A stretch of DNA of 64,000 nucleotides from CAVVIG01 sp050249955. Its GTDB lineage: Bacteria > Acidobacteriota > Vicinamibacteria > Vicinamibacterales > CAVVIG01. Position 1 is the stretch's first letter, and every line of letters begins with the position of its first letter. This document shows, piece after piece, positions 45,891 to 53,738 of the stretch. The notes beneath the pieces were generated by a model, which was given only the letters and a program-made list of their open reading frames with translations, did not search any database and was not told where the DNA came from. The translations under genes and the position numbers were made by a program. The stretch spans positions 124,001 through 188,000 of the forward strand of contig JBFWPN010000004.1 in assembly GCA_050249955.1 (NCBI GenBank). The letters run 5' to 3'.

Positions 45891-45896
45891 TATAAT
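45891..45896 (+). promoter_or_regulatory. -10 element TATAAT of the kinase-propeller gene
   Basis: A perfect TATAAT ends 9 nt before the GTG at 45906; leaderless or nearly so. No clear -35. Confidence 0.5.
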
Positions 45897-45905
45897 CGCG
45901 GCACC

Positions 45906-48698
45906 GTGTCACTCCAGCCAGGCTTCCGGATCGGCCTCTACGAAGTCGTCAGCAAGCTCGGTGAGGGCGGCATGGGCGAGGTCTACCGTGCCCGTGACAC
46001 CAAGCTCGGGCGGGAGGTGGCCATCAAGGTGCTCCCCGCATCCGTGGCGGGGCACTCGGACCGGCTGTCCCGGTTCGAACGCGAAGCCCGGACGCTTGCC
46101 TCGCTGAATCACCCGAACATCGCGCAGGTGTTCGGGCTCGAGGAAGGGCAGGGTGGCGAGCACGGGCTGTTCCTCATCATGGAACTGCTCGAGGGCCGGT
46201 CGCTGGCCGACCTGCTCGTCGACGGGGCCCTGCCGACGCGCAAGGCCGTGGACTACGCGGGGCAGATGGCCCGCGGGCTCTCTGCCGCCCACGAGCGGGG
46301 CATCATCCATCGCGACCTGAAGCCCGACAACATCTTCGTACTGCCGGATGGCCGCGTGAAGGTCCTCGACTTCGGGCTCGCGCGTCAGGCGGACACGACC
46401 GATGCCGCTGTGGTCGGGACCATGGTGACGCGCGAGCGCTTCACGGACCCCGGCACCGTCATGGGCACCGCCGGCTACATGGCGCCCGAGCAGGTGCGCG
46501 CCGAACCGACCGATGCGCGCTCGGACCTGTTCTCGCTGGGCGTCGTGCTGTACGAGATGCTGGCCGGCCGTCGCGCGTTCCGCAAGGACACCACCGTCGA
46601 GACGATGGCGGCGATCCTGCGCGAGGACCCACCCGACCTCACCACGCTGCGCTCCGACATCAGCCCCACGCTCCTCCGCATCGTCCACCGGTGCCTCGAG
46701 AAGAGTCCAACCGCGCGGTTCCAGAGCGCCAGCGATCTCGCGTTCGCGCTCGAGGCGATCTCCGGCTCGACGCACGGGAGTGGCGGGCAGTCGGCCGCCT
46801 ACCCCGTGAGTGGAGGCAATCCGGCTGCGGTTGGGTCACCGGCGGCAGGCCAGGAGGATGGCCCCGCGAAGAAGACACGCGAGCAGACGTCGCGCCGGCC
46901 CTTTGCGTGGGCGGCCATCGGCATGGCCTTCGGACTGGCGTTCCTCACCATCAATCGTCTCCTGCCAGGAGACGGGCGCGACGGGGGCGATTCGCGGGGT
47001 GCGCGCTCCCGCATGGAGGCGTCGGCGCAGGTGTACCGCGCGTCGGTGGTCTTTCCCGAGGGCGTCAAGGTGACCGAGGCAGGATTCTTCGGCGGTCGCA
47101 TCGCGTTGTCGCCCGACGGGACCAGAGTGGCGTTCGTCGGCGGCGCGCGGGGCGAATTCCGTCCGCCGGACCGGCTGTGGCTCCTGACGCTGGCCGATGG
47201 GTCGGTCCGCGAACTCGAGGGCACGATCAACGGGTACCAGCCCGTGTGGTCGCCCGACAGCCAGCATGTGCTGTTCAGCGCCCGCGACTCGAACACGCTG
47301 AAGCGGGTCAGCGTGCTTGGTGGCCCGCCGACGCCGGTGGCCAATGCTGCCGGTACCGCGGCGTGGAATGACGATGGGTCCCTGCTCGTGTTCGAGCTTC
47401 CCCGCAATGGGCGAGTGCTGCATATCCCGTCGCCCGGCGCCATGCCGGTGGAACTCTCCACCGCAAAGTCGGGACAGGCGGCGGGCTTTCCGCGGTTCCT
47501 CGCCGATGGTCGCCGGTTCCTCTTCACCCAGGACGCGGGGCCAGGCTCCACCGACAAGTCTGGCGCGTTTGTGAGCTCCCTGGACACTCCCGGAACGGCG
47601 AGCCTGGTCATCGAAGGCCGCGAGATCGTGAACGCGGACATCGCCGGCGACTACCTGGTGTACTCGGACGGGGCATCGCTCGTGGCCCGGCTCTTCGACC
47701 AGCGCACCGGTCAGCTTGCCGGGACACCGTATACGCTGGCGACCGACGTCGCCTGGGCGTCCAACTCGGGTGCCGTGTTCTCAGCAACGAAGGACGTCCT
47801 CGTCTACGCACCGCAGCCGTTCGAGCAGAACTCGCGGCTGCAGTGGCTGGACCGGCAGGGTCGGGAAGTGTCCGTCCTCGGAGAGGGATCGAATTTCTCC
47901 AACGTGGAGCTGTCGCCGGATGACCGTCGGCTGCTCGTGTCGGCGCTCGATCAGGCCCGGCGCACGCGCGACCTGTTCATCGTGGATGTCGACCGACGCG
48001 TGCGCCAGCGTCTGACGTTCGAAGCGGACGATGAGCGTTCCGGTATCTGGTCGTCGGACGGGCGGCGCGTCATCTACCATCGAGGTCGGGAACTCTACGC
48101 GCGGCCGTCCGACTTCACGGGGACCGAAGAGGGCGTGCTCAGCAACGGCGCCAGCAAGGACCCGAGAGGGGTCTCGAGTGACGGCCGCCGGCTGCTCTAC
48201 CGGCAGACCGGAACACAGGGGAACGACATCTGGGAGATGCCGCTCACCGGCGACAGGACGCCCAGGGCGCTGCTGACGAGTCCGTTCGACGAGAACTACG
48301 CCGGGTATTCGCCGGACGGCCGATCGCTGGTGTACGCCTCGAACGAGTCTGGCAGACCCGAGGTGTACGTGATGTCACTTGATGGGTCCGGCGGCAAGAC
48401 GCTCATCTCGAACGCCGGGGGCGGCTTTCCGCGGTGGCGCCGCGACGGACGGGAGATCGTATACCTCCGGCCGGATCAGTTCCTGATGTCGGTCCCGGTG
48501 TCCGGGGCAGGGCCGTCCTTCAGGGCCGGCGCCCCGGTCGAACTCTTCCAGGTCGCGCCGCAGCCCGGTCCTGGCAGCCCGTTCGACGTGACAGCGGACG
48601 GCATGCACTTCGTCGTCAACAGCATCGTGCCCAGTCGTGTCCCGCCGTCACTGACGCTCATGGTGAACTGGCCGAGCCTGGTGACGCAGGCGCAGTAG
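45906..48698 (+). CDS. Ser/Thr protein kinase fused to a TolB/WD40-like beta-propeller
   Basis: A 930-residue bifunctional membrane protein. The Hanks-type kinase domain (about 10-275) has the Gly loop GEGGMGEV, K41 (VAIKVL), catalytic D137 (HRDLKPDN), the DFG motif and the APEQ segment (GYMAPEQV). A disordered linker and one helix (about 333-350) lead to an exported propeller of PD40-type blades (SPDGTRVAFVGG, SPDSQHVLFSA, SPDGRSLVYAS). The architecture is typical of Acidobacteria. The GTG start is set by TATAAT 9 nt upstream. The propeller probably senses a periplasmic ligand. Confidence 0.92.
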   Translation: MSLQPGFRIGLYEVVSKLGEGGMGEVYRARDTKLGREVAIKVLPASVAGHSDRLSRFEREARTLASLNHPNIAQVFGLEEGQGGEHGLFLIMELLEGRSLADLLVDGALPTRKAVDYAGQMARGLSAAHERGIIHRDLKPDNIFVLPDGRVKVLDFGLARQADTTDAAVVGTMVTRERFTDPGTVMGTAGYMAPEQVRAEPTDARSDLFSLGVVLYEMLAGRRAFRKDTTVETMAAILREDPPDLTTLRSDISPTLLRIVHRCLEKSPTARFQSASDLAFALEAISGSTHGSGGQSAAYPVSGGNPAAVGSPAAGQEDGPAKKTREQTSRRPFAWAAIGMAFGLAFLTINRLLPGDGRDGGDSRGARSRMEASAQVYRASVVFPEGVKVTEAGFFGGRIALSPDGTRVAFVGGARGEFRPPDRLWLLTLADGSVRELEGTINGYQPVWSPDSQHVLFSARDSNTLKRVSVLGGPPTPVANAAGTAAWNDDGSLLVFELPRNGRVLHIPSPGAMPVELSTAKSGQAAGFPRFLADGRRFLFTQDAGPGSTDKSGAFVSSLDTPGTASLVIEGREIVNADIAGDYLVYSDGASLVARLFDQRTGQLAGTPYTLATDVAWASNSGAVFSATKDVLVYAPQPFEQNSRLQWLDRQGREVSVLGEGSNFSNVELSPDDRRLLVSALDQARRTRDLFIVDVDRRVRQRLTFEADDERSGIWSSDGRRVIYHRGRELYARPSDFTGTEEGVLSNGASKDPRGVSSDGRRLLYRQTGTQGNDIWEMPLTGDRTPRALLTSPFDENYAGYSPDGRSLVYASNESGRPEVYVMSLDGSGGKTLISNAGGGFPRWRRDGREIVYLRPDQFLMSVPVSGAGPSFRAGAPVELFQVAPQPGPGSPFDVTADGMHFVVNSIVPSRVPPSLTLMVNWPSLVTQAQ

Positions 48699-48709
48699 CC
48701 CCCGCAGCG

Positions 48710-48730
48710 GACCGGCGCCTGGCGTCGGTC
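48710..48730. terminator. Hairpin between kinase and epoxide-hydrolase-like genes
   Basis: GACCGGCGCC (48710-48719) and GGCGTCGGTC (48721-48730) pair over ten positions with one G-U. Convergent junction, no T tract. Confidence 0.5.
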
Positions 48731-49976
48731 AGAGTGCGCGCAGGAACTCGAGCACCAGCCGGCTGAGTACCTCGGGCTGTTCCTGCTGCACCCAGTGCCC
48801 CGCGCCGTCCACGAGCTTCGTCCCGCGGTACTGCGTCGTCAGGTTCTTCTCGAGCCGTTCCAGCGCGCCGGGGTTCTGATGGACGCCCCAGTCGCTGCGT
48901 CCGCCCATGAAGCTCGAAGGGACGTCGATCCGCCGGCCCGCGAACACCTGGAGATCGGTATCGCCCGGGCTGCCCCGGTAGCCATTCAGCCCGCCCTGGA
49001 ACCCGGTGCGGCCGTACTCCTCGGTATAGACCCGCAGTTCCGCGTCGGGCAGCCAGCGGTTGGCGGCGATGGCCGTGGCCGACGGCATGTCCGTCGCGAC
49101 CTGCTCGGCCATCCCGCGATCGAGGTCCATGATGTAGTAGCGCGGCAGCTTCGCCCACTCGGCCGCGGTCCGTCCGCCGAGCGGTGCCGGTGACTGCGGC
49201 CAGTCGGCGCTCTTCATGTGGTAGTAGGCGCGCAGGAAGTCGTGCAGCCCCTGGCGGGCGTGCCACATGTTCTCGTTCGCCTCCCGCGTCTGGTAGTAGC
49301 GCTGGTAGTGCTTGCGCGGTGGCGTCAGCTTCGCGAGATCGTCATAGATCGTGTCGGGCGCCGGCGCGGCCGGCCGTGTACCATTGGCCGTGTTGAACGG
49401 CAGGTTGGCCGTGCCTCCCCACGGGGCGCTCATCATCACGACCGCCTTGAACACGTCGGGCCGTGCACACGCACACCAGCCGGCGAGCGGCGATCCCTGG
49501 TCGTGTCCGATGACCGCGGCCACCGACCGATAGCCCATCGCGGACACCAGCGCCAGCATGTCCTTGATCTTGTTGAGCGATCCGAACTGGCGCAGGTCGC
49601 CGTCGTACTGGACCGGCGCGGGCGTGGTGCGTCCGTAGCCGCGGACATCCGGCGCGAACACGTGGTAGCCGGCGGCGGCGAGCGGCACCATGATCTTCCG
49701 CCAGCTGTAGGCCAGTTCGGGGAACCCGTGCAGGAGCAGCAGCGCGGGACGCCCGGGTGTTTCGAACCCGGCTTCCAGGACGTGCATGCGGAGCCCGTTC
49801 ACGTTGTCCACGAAGCGCGACCGGATGCCGGCCGGCAGCACCGCCGTCGCGAGTGGACCGATGTCTCCGGCCGGGGCCTGCGCAGACAGCGTGACGCGCC
49901 CGGCGGCCATGGCCGGAAACGCGGCGGCGAGCACGGCGATCAGGTGGCGGCGGGAGGGGGACTCGAGCTCGGTCAT
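48729..49976 (-). CDS. Tat-exported epoxide-hydrolase-like alpha/beta hydrolase
   Basis: A 415-residue protein. The ATG at 49976 is chosen over a TTG three codons earlier because TAAGGT lies 8 nt upstream. A twin-arginine-like signal (SRRHLIAVLAAAF) is followed by a hydrolase domain with HGFPELAYSWRKI, the Asp nucleophile in VIGHDQGSPLAGW and the His in GAGHWVQQEQP. This is the soluble epoxide hydrolase pattern. The cap is long (about residues 200-300) with several Tyr that could activate the epoxide. Physiological substrate unknown. Confidence 0.85.
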   Translation of the reverse strand: MTELESPSRRHLIAVLAAAFPAMAAGRVTLSAQAPAGDIGPLATAVLPAGIRSRFVDNVNGLRMHVLEAGFETPGRPALLLLHGFPELAYSWRKIMVPLAAAGYHVFAPDVRGYGRTTPAPVQYDGDLRQFGSLNKIKDMLALVSAMGYRSVAAVIGHDQGSPLAGWCACARPDVFKAVVMMSAPWGGTANLPFNTANGTRPAAPAPDTIYDDLAKLTPPRKHYQRYYQTREANENMWHARQGLHDFLRAYYHMKSADWPQSPAPLGGRTAAEWAKLPRYYIMDLDRGMAEQVATDMPSATAIAANRWLPDAELRVYTEEYGRTGFQGGLNGYRGSPGDTDLQVFAGRRIDVPSSFMGGRSDWGVHQNPGALERLEKNLTTQYRGTKLVDGAGHWVQQEQPEVLSRLVLEFLRAL

Positions 49977-49984
49977 GACCGGCA

Positions 49985-49990
49985 ACCTTA
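49985..49990 (-). promoter_or_regulatory. -10-like TAAGGT of the epoxide-hydrolase-like gene
   Basis: TAAGGT on the minus strand ends 8 nt before the ATG at 49976. The same hexamer serves the DUF5916 gene at 34790. Confidence 0.35.
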
Positions 49991-50053
49991 CCAGATCGCG
50001 GGCCAGTGCTGTGGCAAGATAGGGCGCCGTACGTCATGAACCTGGAGGCTTGC

Positions 50054-50623
50054 ATGCGGAACGTGTCCGGTCGTCTCTCCACCGTCGGTGCCCTCGTCGT
50101 GCTGGGCCTGGCATCCGCCGCCGCGGCGCAGCAGGCGCCGCCGCCCCCGCTGCAGGTGCCGAACCCGCACTACGTGTCGATTCCGATGGAGATCGACGTG
50201 AACAGGCCGGCGGCCGAGGTGTGGAAGCGCATCGGCAAGTATTGCGACATCGGCGAATGGCTCCGCATCCCGTGCACCATCACGTCCGGCACGGACGGGG
50301 AGTTCGGTGCCGTGCGTTCGGTGGCCAACGAGATCCTCGTCGGCAGGACCGAGCTCTCGTACACCTACACCCAGCCGGTTCGTGAAGGCCGCGTCTACGA
50401 CCTGTACCACGGCACGCTCGAGGCACGCCCCGTGACCGCCACCACCTCGAAGATCGTCTACACGCTGATGTTCGACAACTCGATGCTGGCCGACGATGCG
50501 GCGCGCGAGCGGAACATCGCACAGCGCAAGACCACCTTCATGCAGGCGCTGCAGAACATGAAGATCCTCGCCGAGGGGGGCACGCTGCCGCCCGCGCCGC
50601 CGCGCAACGCGCCGGGACACTGA
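50054..50623 (+). CDS. Secreted SRPBCC (START/Bet v1-like) family protein
   Basis: A 189-residue protein; the ATG at 50054 follows TGGAGG, whereas an ATG six codons earlier lacks an SD. A signal peptide (ALVVLGLASAAAAQ) precedes a helix-grip fold: SIPMEIDVNRPAAEVWKRIG starts the domain, then SELSY-like strands and a long C-terminal helix (FMQALQNMKILAEGG). Such proteins bind hydrophobic ligands or act as cyclases; no catalytic residues can be assigned. It precedes metA but is separated from it by a repeat array, a structured region and a promoter. Confidence 0.83.
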   Translation: MRNVSGRLSTVGALVVLGLASAAAAQQAPPPPLQVPNPHYVSIPMEIDVNRPAAEVWKRIGKYCDIGEWLRIPCTITSGTDGEFGAVRSVANEILVGRTELSYTYTQPVREGRVYDLYHGTLEARPVTATTSKIVYTLMFDNSMLADDAARERNIAQRKTTFMQALQNMKILAEGGTLPPAPPRNAPGH

Positions 50624-50633
50624 CGGCATTACA

Positions 50634-50689
50634 GGTTACAGATTGCAGATTGCAGATTGCAGATTCTGACTTCGGGCTTCAGACTTCAG
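50634..50689 (+). repeat. Heptamer tandem array 2, upstream of metA
   Basis: Eight in-phase 7-bp units: GGTTACA, GATTGCA three times, GATTCTG, ACTTCGG, GCTTCAG, ACTTCAG. The GATTGCA core matches array 1 at six of seven positions (GATTGCT). Confidence 0.8.
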
Positions 50690-50745
50690 AACGTGTCGGC
50701 TCCAGACCGCTCAGCTGGCCCGTAGCCGACCCGCCTGAAGCCCGA
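50672..50745 (+). promoter_or_regulatory. Nested stem structure between the SRPBCC gene and metA
   Basis: Outer perfect 11-bp stem TCGGGCTTCAG (50672-50682)/CTGAAGCCCGA (50735-50745). Inner 7-bp stem GTCGGCT (50695-50701)/AGCCGAC (50724-50730). It lies upstream of the metA -10, so it probably ends or stabilises the SRPBCC transcript, unless metA is also read through from it. Confidence 0.45.
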
Positions 50746-50790
50746 CGCCCGAGCCCGGCTCCAGCGCGCATCGCCCCGGTCGCGCGCCAC

Positions 50791-50796
50791 TATAAT
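50791..50796 (+). promoter_or_regulatory. -10 element TATAAT of metA
   Basis: A perfect TATAAT lies 17 nt before the ATG. The short leader holds a small hairpin, GGGCG, loop CCAG, CGCCC, ending at the ATG and leaving no room for an SD. Confidence 0.5.
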
Positions 50797-50813
50797 CGAG
50801 GGCGCCAGCGCCC

Positions 50814-51887
50814 ATGCCCATCGTCGAACATTCCTCCCTGCCGACCTTCCGCGAACTGCGGCGGCAGGGGCATGCCGTGCTCACCGCGGACGATGCGCGG
50901 CGGCAGGATATTCGTGAACTGCACGTCGGCCTCCTGAACATGATGCCGGACGCCGCCTTCCAGGTGACCGAGCAGCAGTTCATGCGGCTGGTGGGCAGCT
51001 CCAACCACATCGCGCAGTTCTTCGTGCACGTCTTCACCGTGCCGGGCCTGCCGCGCAGCGAAGCGACCCAGGCGTACATCGACGCGCACTACGAGCCGCT
51101 CGCACGCGTCATGGACGAAGGGCTCGATGCCCTGATCATCACCGGCGCGAACGTGGCGAACCCGAGGCTGGAACTCGAGCCGTTCTACGCGCCCCTCACC
51201 GAGGTGATCGGGTGGGCCAGCGAACAGGTCACCTCCACGCTGTGCTCGTGCCTGTCCACCCACGCGCTGATGAAGTACCTCCACGGCATCGACCGCGTGC
51301 CGCTGCCCCGCAAGCAGTGGGGGGTCTATACGCACCGGGTGGTCGCGCCCACCCACCCGCTGCTGCGCGACATCAACACGCGGTTCGACGTGCCGCACTC
51401 GCGCTACAACGCCATCCTCCGCCGGCACTTCGTGTCCGCCGGCCTGCAGATCCTGATCGAGAGCGAGGAGGCCGGCGTGCACGCCGCCGTGAGTGAGGAC
51501 GGGTTCCGTCGCGTGTACTTCCAGGGACATCCCGAGTACGACGCGAACAGCCTGCTGAAGGAGTACAAGCGCGAGGTGCTCCGGCATTTCCATGGCGAGC
51601 GCGACCTGCCGCCGTATCCGGAACACTACCTCACGCCGGAGGCCGAAGCGCCCATCCGGGGCTACCTCGACCAGGCTGAACGGGCGCACGCGGCCGGCCT
51701 GGCGCTGCCCGAGTTCCCGGAGCCGCTCGTTGCCCCCTTCCTCGACAACACGTGGCGCGACACCGCCCGCGCCATCTTTGACAACTGGCTTGGGTTGGTC
51801 TATCAACTCACCAACCTGGACCGGCGCCACCCCTTCATGGACGGCATCGACCCTCGTGCGCCGCTGGCAGGGCTGGGGCGGCGCTGA
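50814..51887 (+). CDS. metA: Homoserine O-acyltransferase, MetA family (MetAS)
   Basis: A 357-residue enzyme that activates homoserine for methionine synthesis. Family marks are LNMMPDAAFQVTEQQF, DALIITGAN, the catalytic Cys146 (STLCSC, aligned with Cys142 of E. coli in STLFVC) and the His-Glu pair in QGHPEYDA. The acyl-CoA selectivity position (Gly111 in E. coli, Glu in acetyl-CoA users) aligns with Ala115, a small residue that favours succinyl-CoA. The next gene is nevertheless of the O-acetylhomoserine sulfhydrylase type. A heptamer array separates the two genes. Confidence 0.9.
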   Translation: MPIVEHSSLPTFRELRRQGHAVLTADDARRQDIRELHVGLLNMMPDAAFQVTEQQFMRLVGSSNHIAQFFVHVFTVPGLPRSEATQAYIDAHYEPLARVMDEGLDALIITGANVANPRLELEPFYAPLTEVIGWASEQVTSTLCSCLSTHALMKYLHGIDRVPLPRKQWGVYTHRVVAPTHPLLRDINTRFDVPHSRYNAILRRHFVSAGLQILIESEEAGVHAAVSEDGFRRVYFQGHPEYDANSLLKEYKREVLRHFHGERDLPPYPEHYLTPEAEAPIRGYLDQAERAHAAGLALPEFPEPLVAPFLDNTWRDTARAIFDNWLGLVYQLTNLDRRHPFMDGIDPRAPLAGLGRR

Positions 51888-51963
51888 ATTGCAGATTACG
51901 CATTTCAGAGTTCAGAGTTCAGAGTTCAGATTAGCGATCGGCGACTAGCGATCAGCAATTGAA
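51887..51963 (+). repeat. Heptamer tandem array 3, filling the metA-metY gap
   Basis: Eleven in-phase 7-bp units: AATTGCA, GATTACG, CATTTCA, GAGTTCA three times, GATTAGC, GATCGGC, GACTAGC, GATCAGC, AATTGAA. The phase holds from the metA stop to the metY SD, so the whole intergenic space is array. Confidence 0.8.
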
Positions 51964-51971
51964 GGAGCCCG

Positions 51972-53249
51972 ATGAAGGACGAGACGCTTGCCATCCACGC
52001 CGGCTACAAGACCGACCCCACCACCAAGTCGGTGGCGGTGCCGATCTACCAGACGGCTGCCTACGAGTTCGACAACGCGCAGCACGGTGCCGACCTCTTC
52101 AACCTCGCGGTGCCGGGGAACATCTACACGCGCATCATGAACCCGACGCAGGATGTCCTCGAGCAGCGCGTGGCCGCGCTCGAGGGCGGGCTGGCGAGCC
52201 TCGCGCTCAGCTCCGGCCAGTCGGCGATCACCTACGCGATCCTCACCATCGCGCGCGCCGGCAACAACGTGGTCTCCGTGCCGCAGCTCTACGGCGGCAC
52301 CTACACGCTCTTCGCCCACCAGCTCCCGAGCATGGGCATCGACGTGCGCTTCGCGAAGACCGACAGCGCGGCCGACCTCGAGGCGCTCATCGACGACAAG
52401 ACGGTGGCGGTCTACTGCGAGACGATCGGCAACCCGGCCGGGAACATCCCGGACCTCGAGGCGATCACCACGATGGCGCACCGGCACGGCGTGGCGGTGA
52501 TCGTCGACAACACGGTGCCCACGCCAATCCTGATGAAGCCGATCGCGTTCGGCGCCGACATCGTCGTCCACTCGCTGACGAAGTACATGGGTGGCCACGG
52601 CACCTCCATCGGCGGCATCATCGTCGACTCGGGGAAGTTCCCGTGGGCGGAGCAGAAGGCGCGCTACCCGATGCTCAGCACGCCGGAACCGGCGTACCAC
52701 GGCGTGGTCTACACCGAGGCGCTCGGACCCGCCGCCTTCATCGGCCGCGCGCGCACCGTGCCGCTGCGGAACATGGGCTCGGCCATCAGCCCCTTCAACG
52801 CGTTCCTGTTCATCCAGGGGATCGAGACCCTGGCGCTGCGGATGGAACGCCACGTCTCGAACGCCATGGCCGTGGCGCAGTATCTGGAGAGGCACCCGGC
52901 CGTGTCGGCCGTCAGCTATGCAGGGCTGCCATCGTCGAAGTACTACGCGCTGGCGCAGAAGTACACGGGCGGCAGGCCGTCTGCGCTGCTGACCTTCACC
53001 ATCAAGGGCGGCTTCGAGTCGGGCGTGAAGTTCTACGACGCGCTCCAGGTCTTCAAGCGGCTCGTGAACATCGGCGATGCCAAGTCGCTGGCGGCGCACC
53101 CGGCGTCGACCACCCACCGGCAGATGACCGACGATGAGCAGCGTGCGGCCGGCGTGACGCCAGACCTCATCCGCCTCTGCGTGGGCATCGAGGCGATCGA
53201 CGACATCCTCGCCGACCTCGACCAGGCCCTGACCGCCGCGAAGGCGTAG
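51972..53249 (+). CDS. metY: O-acetylhomoserine sulfhydrylase (MetY)
   Basis: A 425-residue PLP enzyme of the Cys/Met metabolism family. It makes homocysteine directly from activated homoserine and sulfide. Marks are ETLAIHAGY at the N terminus, the PLP lysine K204 in HSLTKYMGGHG, GGTYTLFAH and the C-terminal HPASTTHRQM with RLCVGIE. The length and N terminus fit MetY (about 425-430) and not MetZ (about 390-400). AAGGAG lies 6 nt before the ATG. With metA upstream it gives a direct sulfhydrylation route to methionine. Confidence 0.92.
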   Translation: MKDETLAIHAGYKTDPTTKSVAVPIYQTAAYEFDNAQHGADLFNLAVPGNIYTRIMNPTQDVLEQRVAALEGGLASLALSSGQSAITYAILTIARAGNNVVSVPQLYGGTYTLFAHQLPSMGIDVRFAKTDSAADLEALIDDKTVAVYCETIGNPAGNIPDLEAITTMAHRHGVAVIVDNTVPTPILMKPIAFGADIVVHSLTKYMGGHGTSIGGIIVDSGKFPWAEQKARYPMLSTPEPAYHGVVYTEALGPAAFIGRARTVPLRNMGSAISPFNAFLFIQGIETLALRMERHVSNAMAVAQYLERHPAVSAVSYAGLPSSKYYALAQKYTGGRPSALLTFTIKGGFESGVKFYDALQVFKRLVNIGDAKSLAAHPASTTHRQMTDDEQRAAGVTPDLIRLCVGIEAIDDILADLDQALTAAKA

Positions 53250-53267
53250 CCCGCTCGCGACGCGAAC

Positions 53268-53738
53268 GTGCGCCACCACCCAGCACGCCGCCCGCTCCCA
53301 CCCGTGGGTGCCTGCGTGCTGGGGGCGGCGCTGTTCGTGAATGCCGCCTGTGGCGGGGGCGGTCGCATCCAGACGCCCACGGCTCCCTCACCGTCACCAC
53401 CGTCGACCCCGGCGCAGCCGGTCAGCGGCATGTTCCGCGGCACGGTGGATGCCTTCCAGGTTCAGCGCCAGGTGTGGACGGCTCCGCAGACAGGGACCGC
53501 CACGATCACGCTGACCTGGTCTGGTCCGGCCGACCTCGATCTCTACCTCGCGCCCGAGTCCTGCGCGTCGCTCTACCCGAAGAACGCCTGCAACCCGCTC
53601 ACTTCGTCCACCTCTGCGTCCGGCACGCGGGAGAGTGTGTCGAGCGCCGTCCAGGCTGGCCAGCGGCTGGTCGTGTTCGTCGATAATCTCGACGTGGCCA
53701 GGAGCCAGGCGTACGCGGTGACGACGGAGGTGCGATGA
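53268..53738 (+). CDS. Small lipoprotein with PPC-like (pre-peptidase C-terminal) domain
   Basis: A 156-residue protein from GTG. The hydrophobic start ends at VNAACGGGG, a likely lipidation site followed by a flexible Gly and a Thr/Pro/Ser-rich linker. The rest is a compact beta domain (TATITLTWSGPADLDLYL, VSSAVQAGQRLVVFVDN) typical of PPC-type sandwiches often appended to secreted enzymes. Its stop overlaps the ATG of the next gene as ATGA, so it is probably a dedicated partner of that DUF4874/DUF4832 protein. Confidence 0.75.
   Translation: MRHHPARRPLPPVGACVLGAALFVNAACGGGGRIQTPTAPSPSPPSTPAQPVSGMFRGTVDAFQVQRQVWTAPQTGTATITLTWSGPADLDLYLAPESCASLYPKNACNPLTSSTSASGTRESVSSAVQAGQRLVVFVDNLDVARSQAYAVTTEVR

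Noticed and set aside
50672..50813. SAM riboswitch upstream of metA
   Set aside because: I could not fit the SAM-I, SAM-II or SAM-IV core; the structure lies upstream of the -10 and is a simple nested stem.
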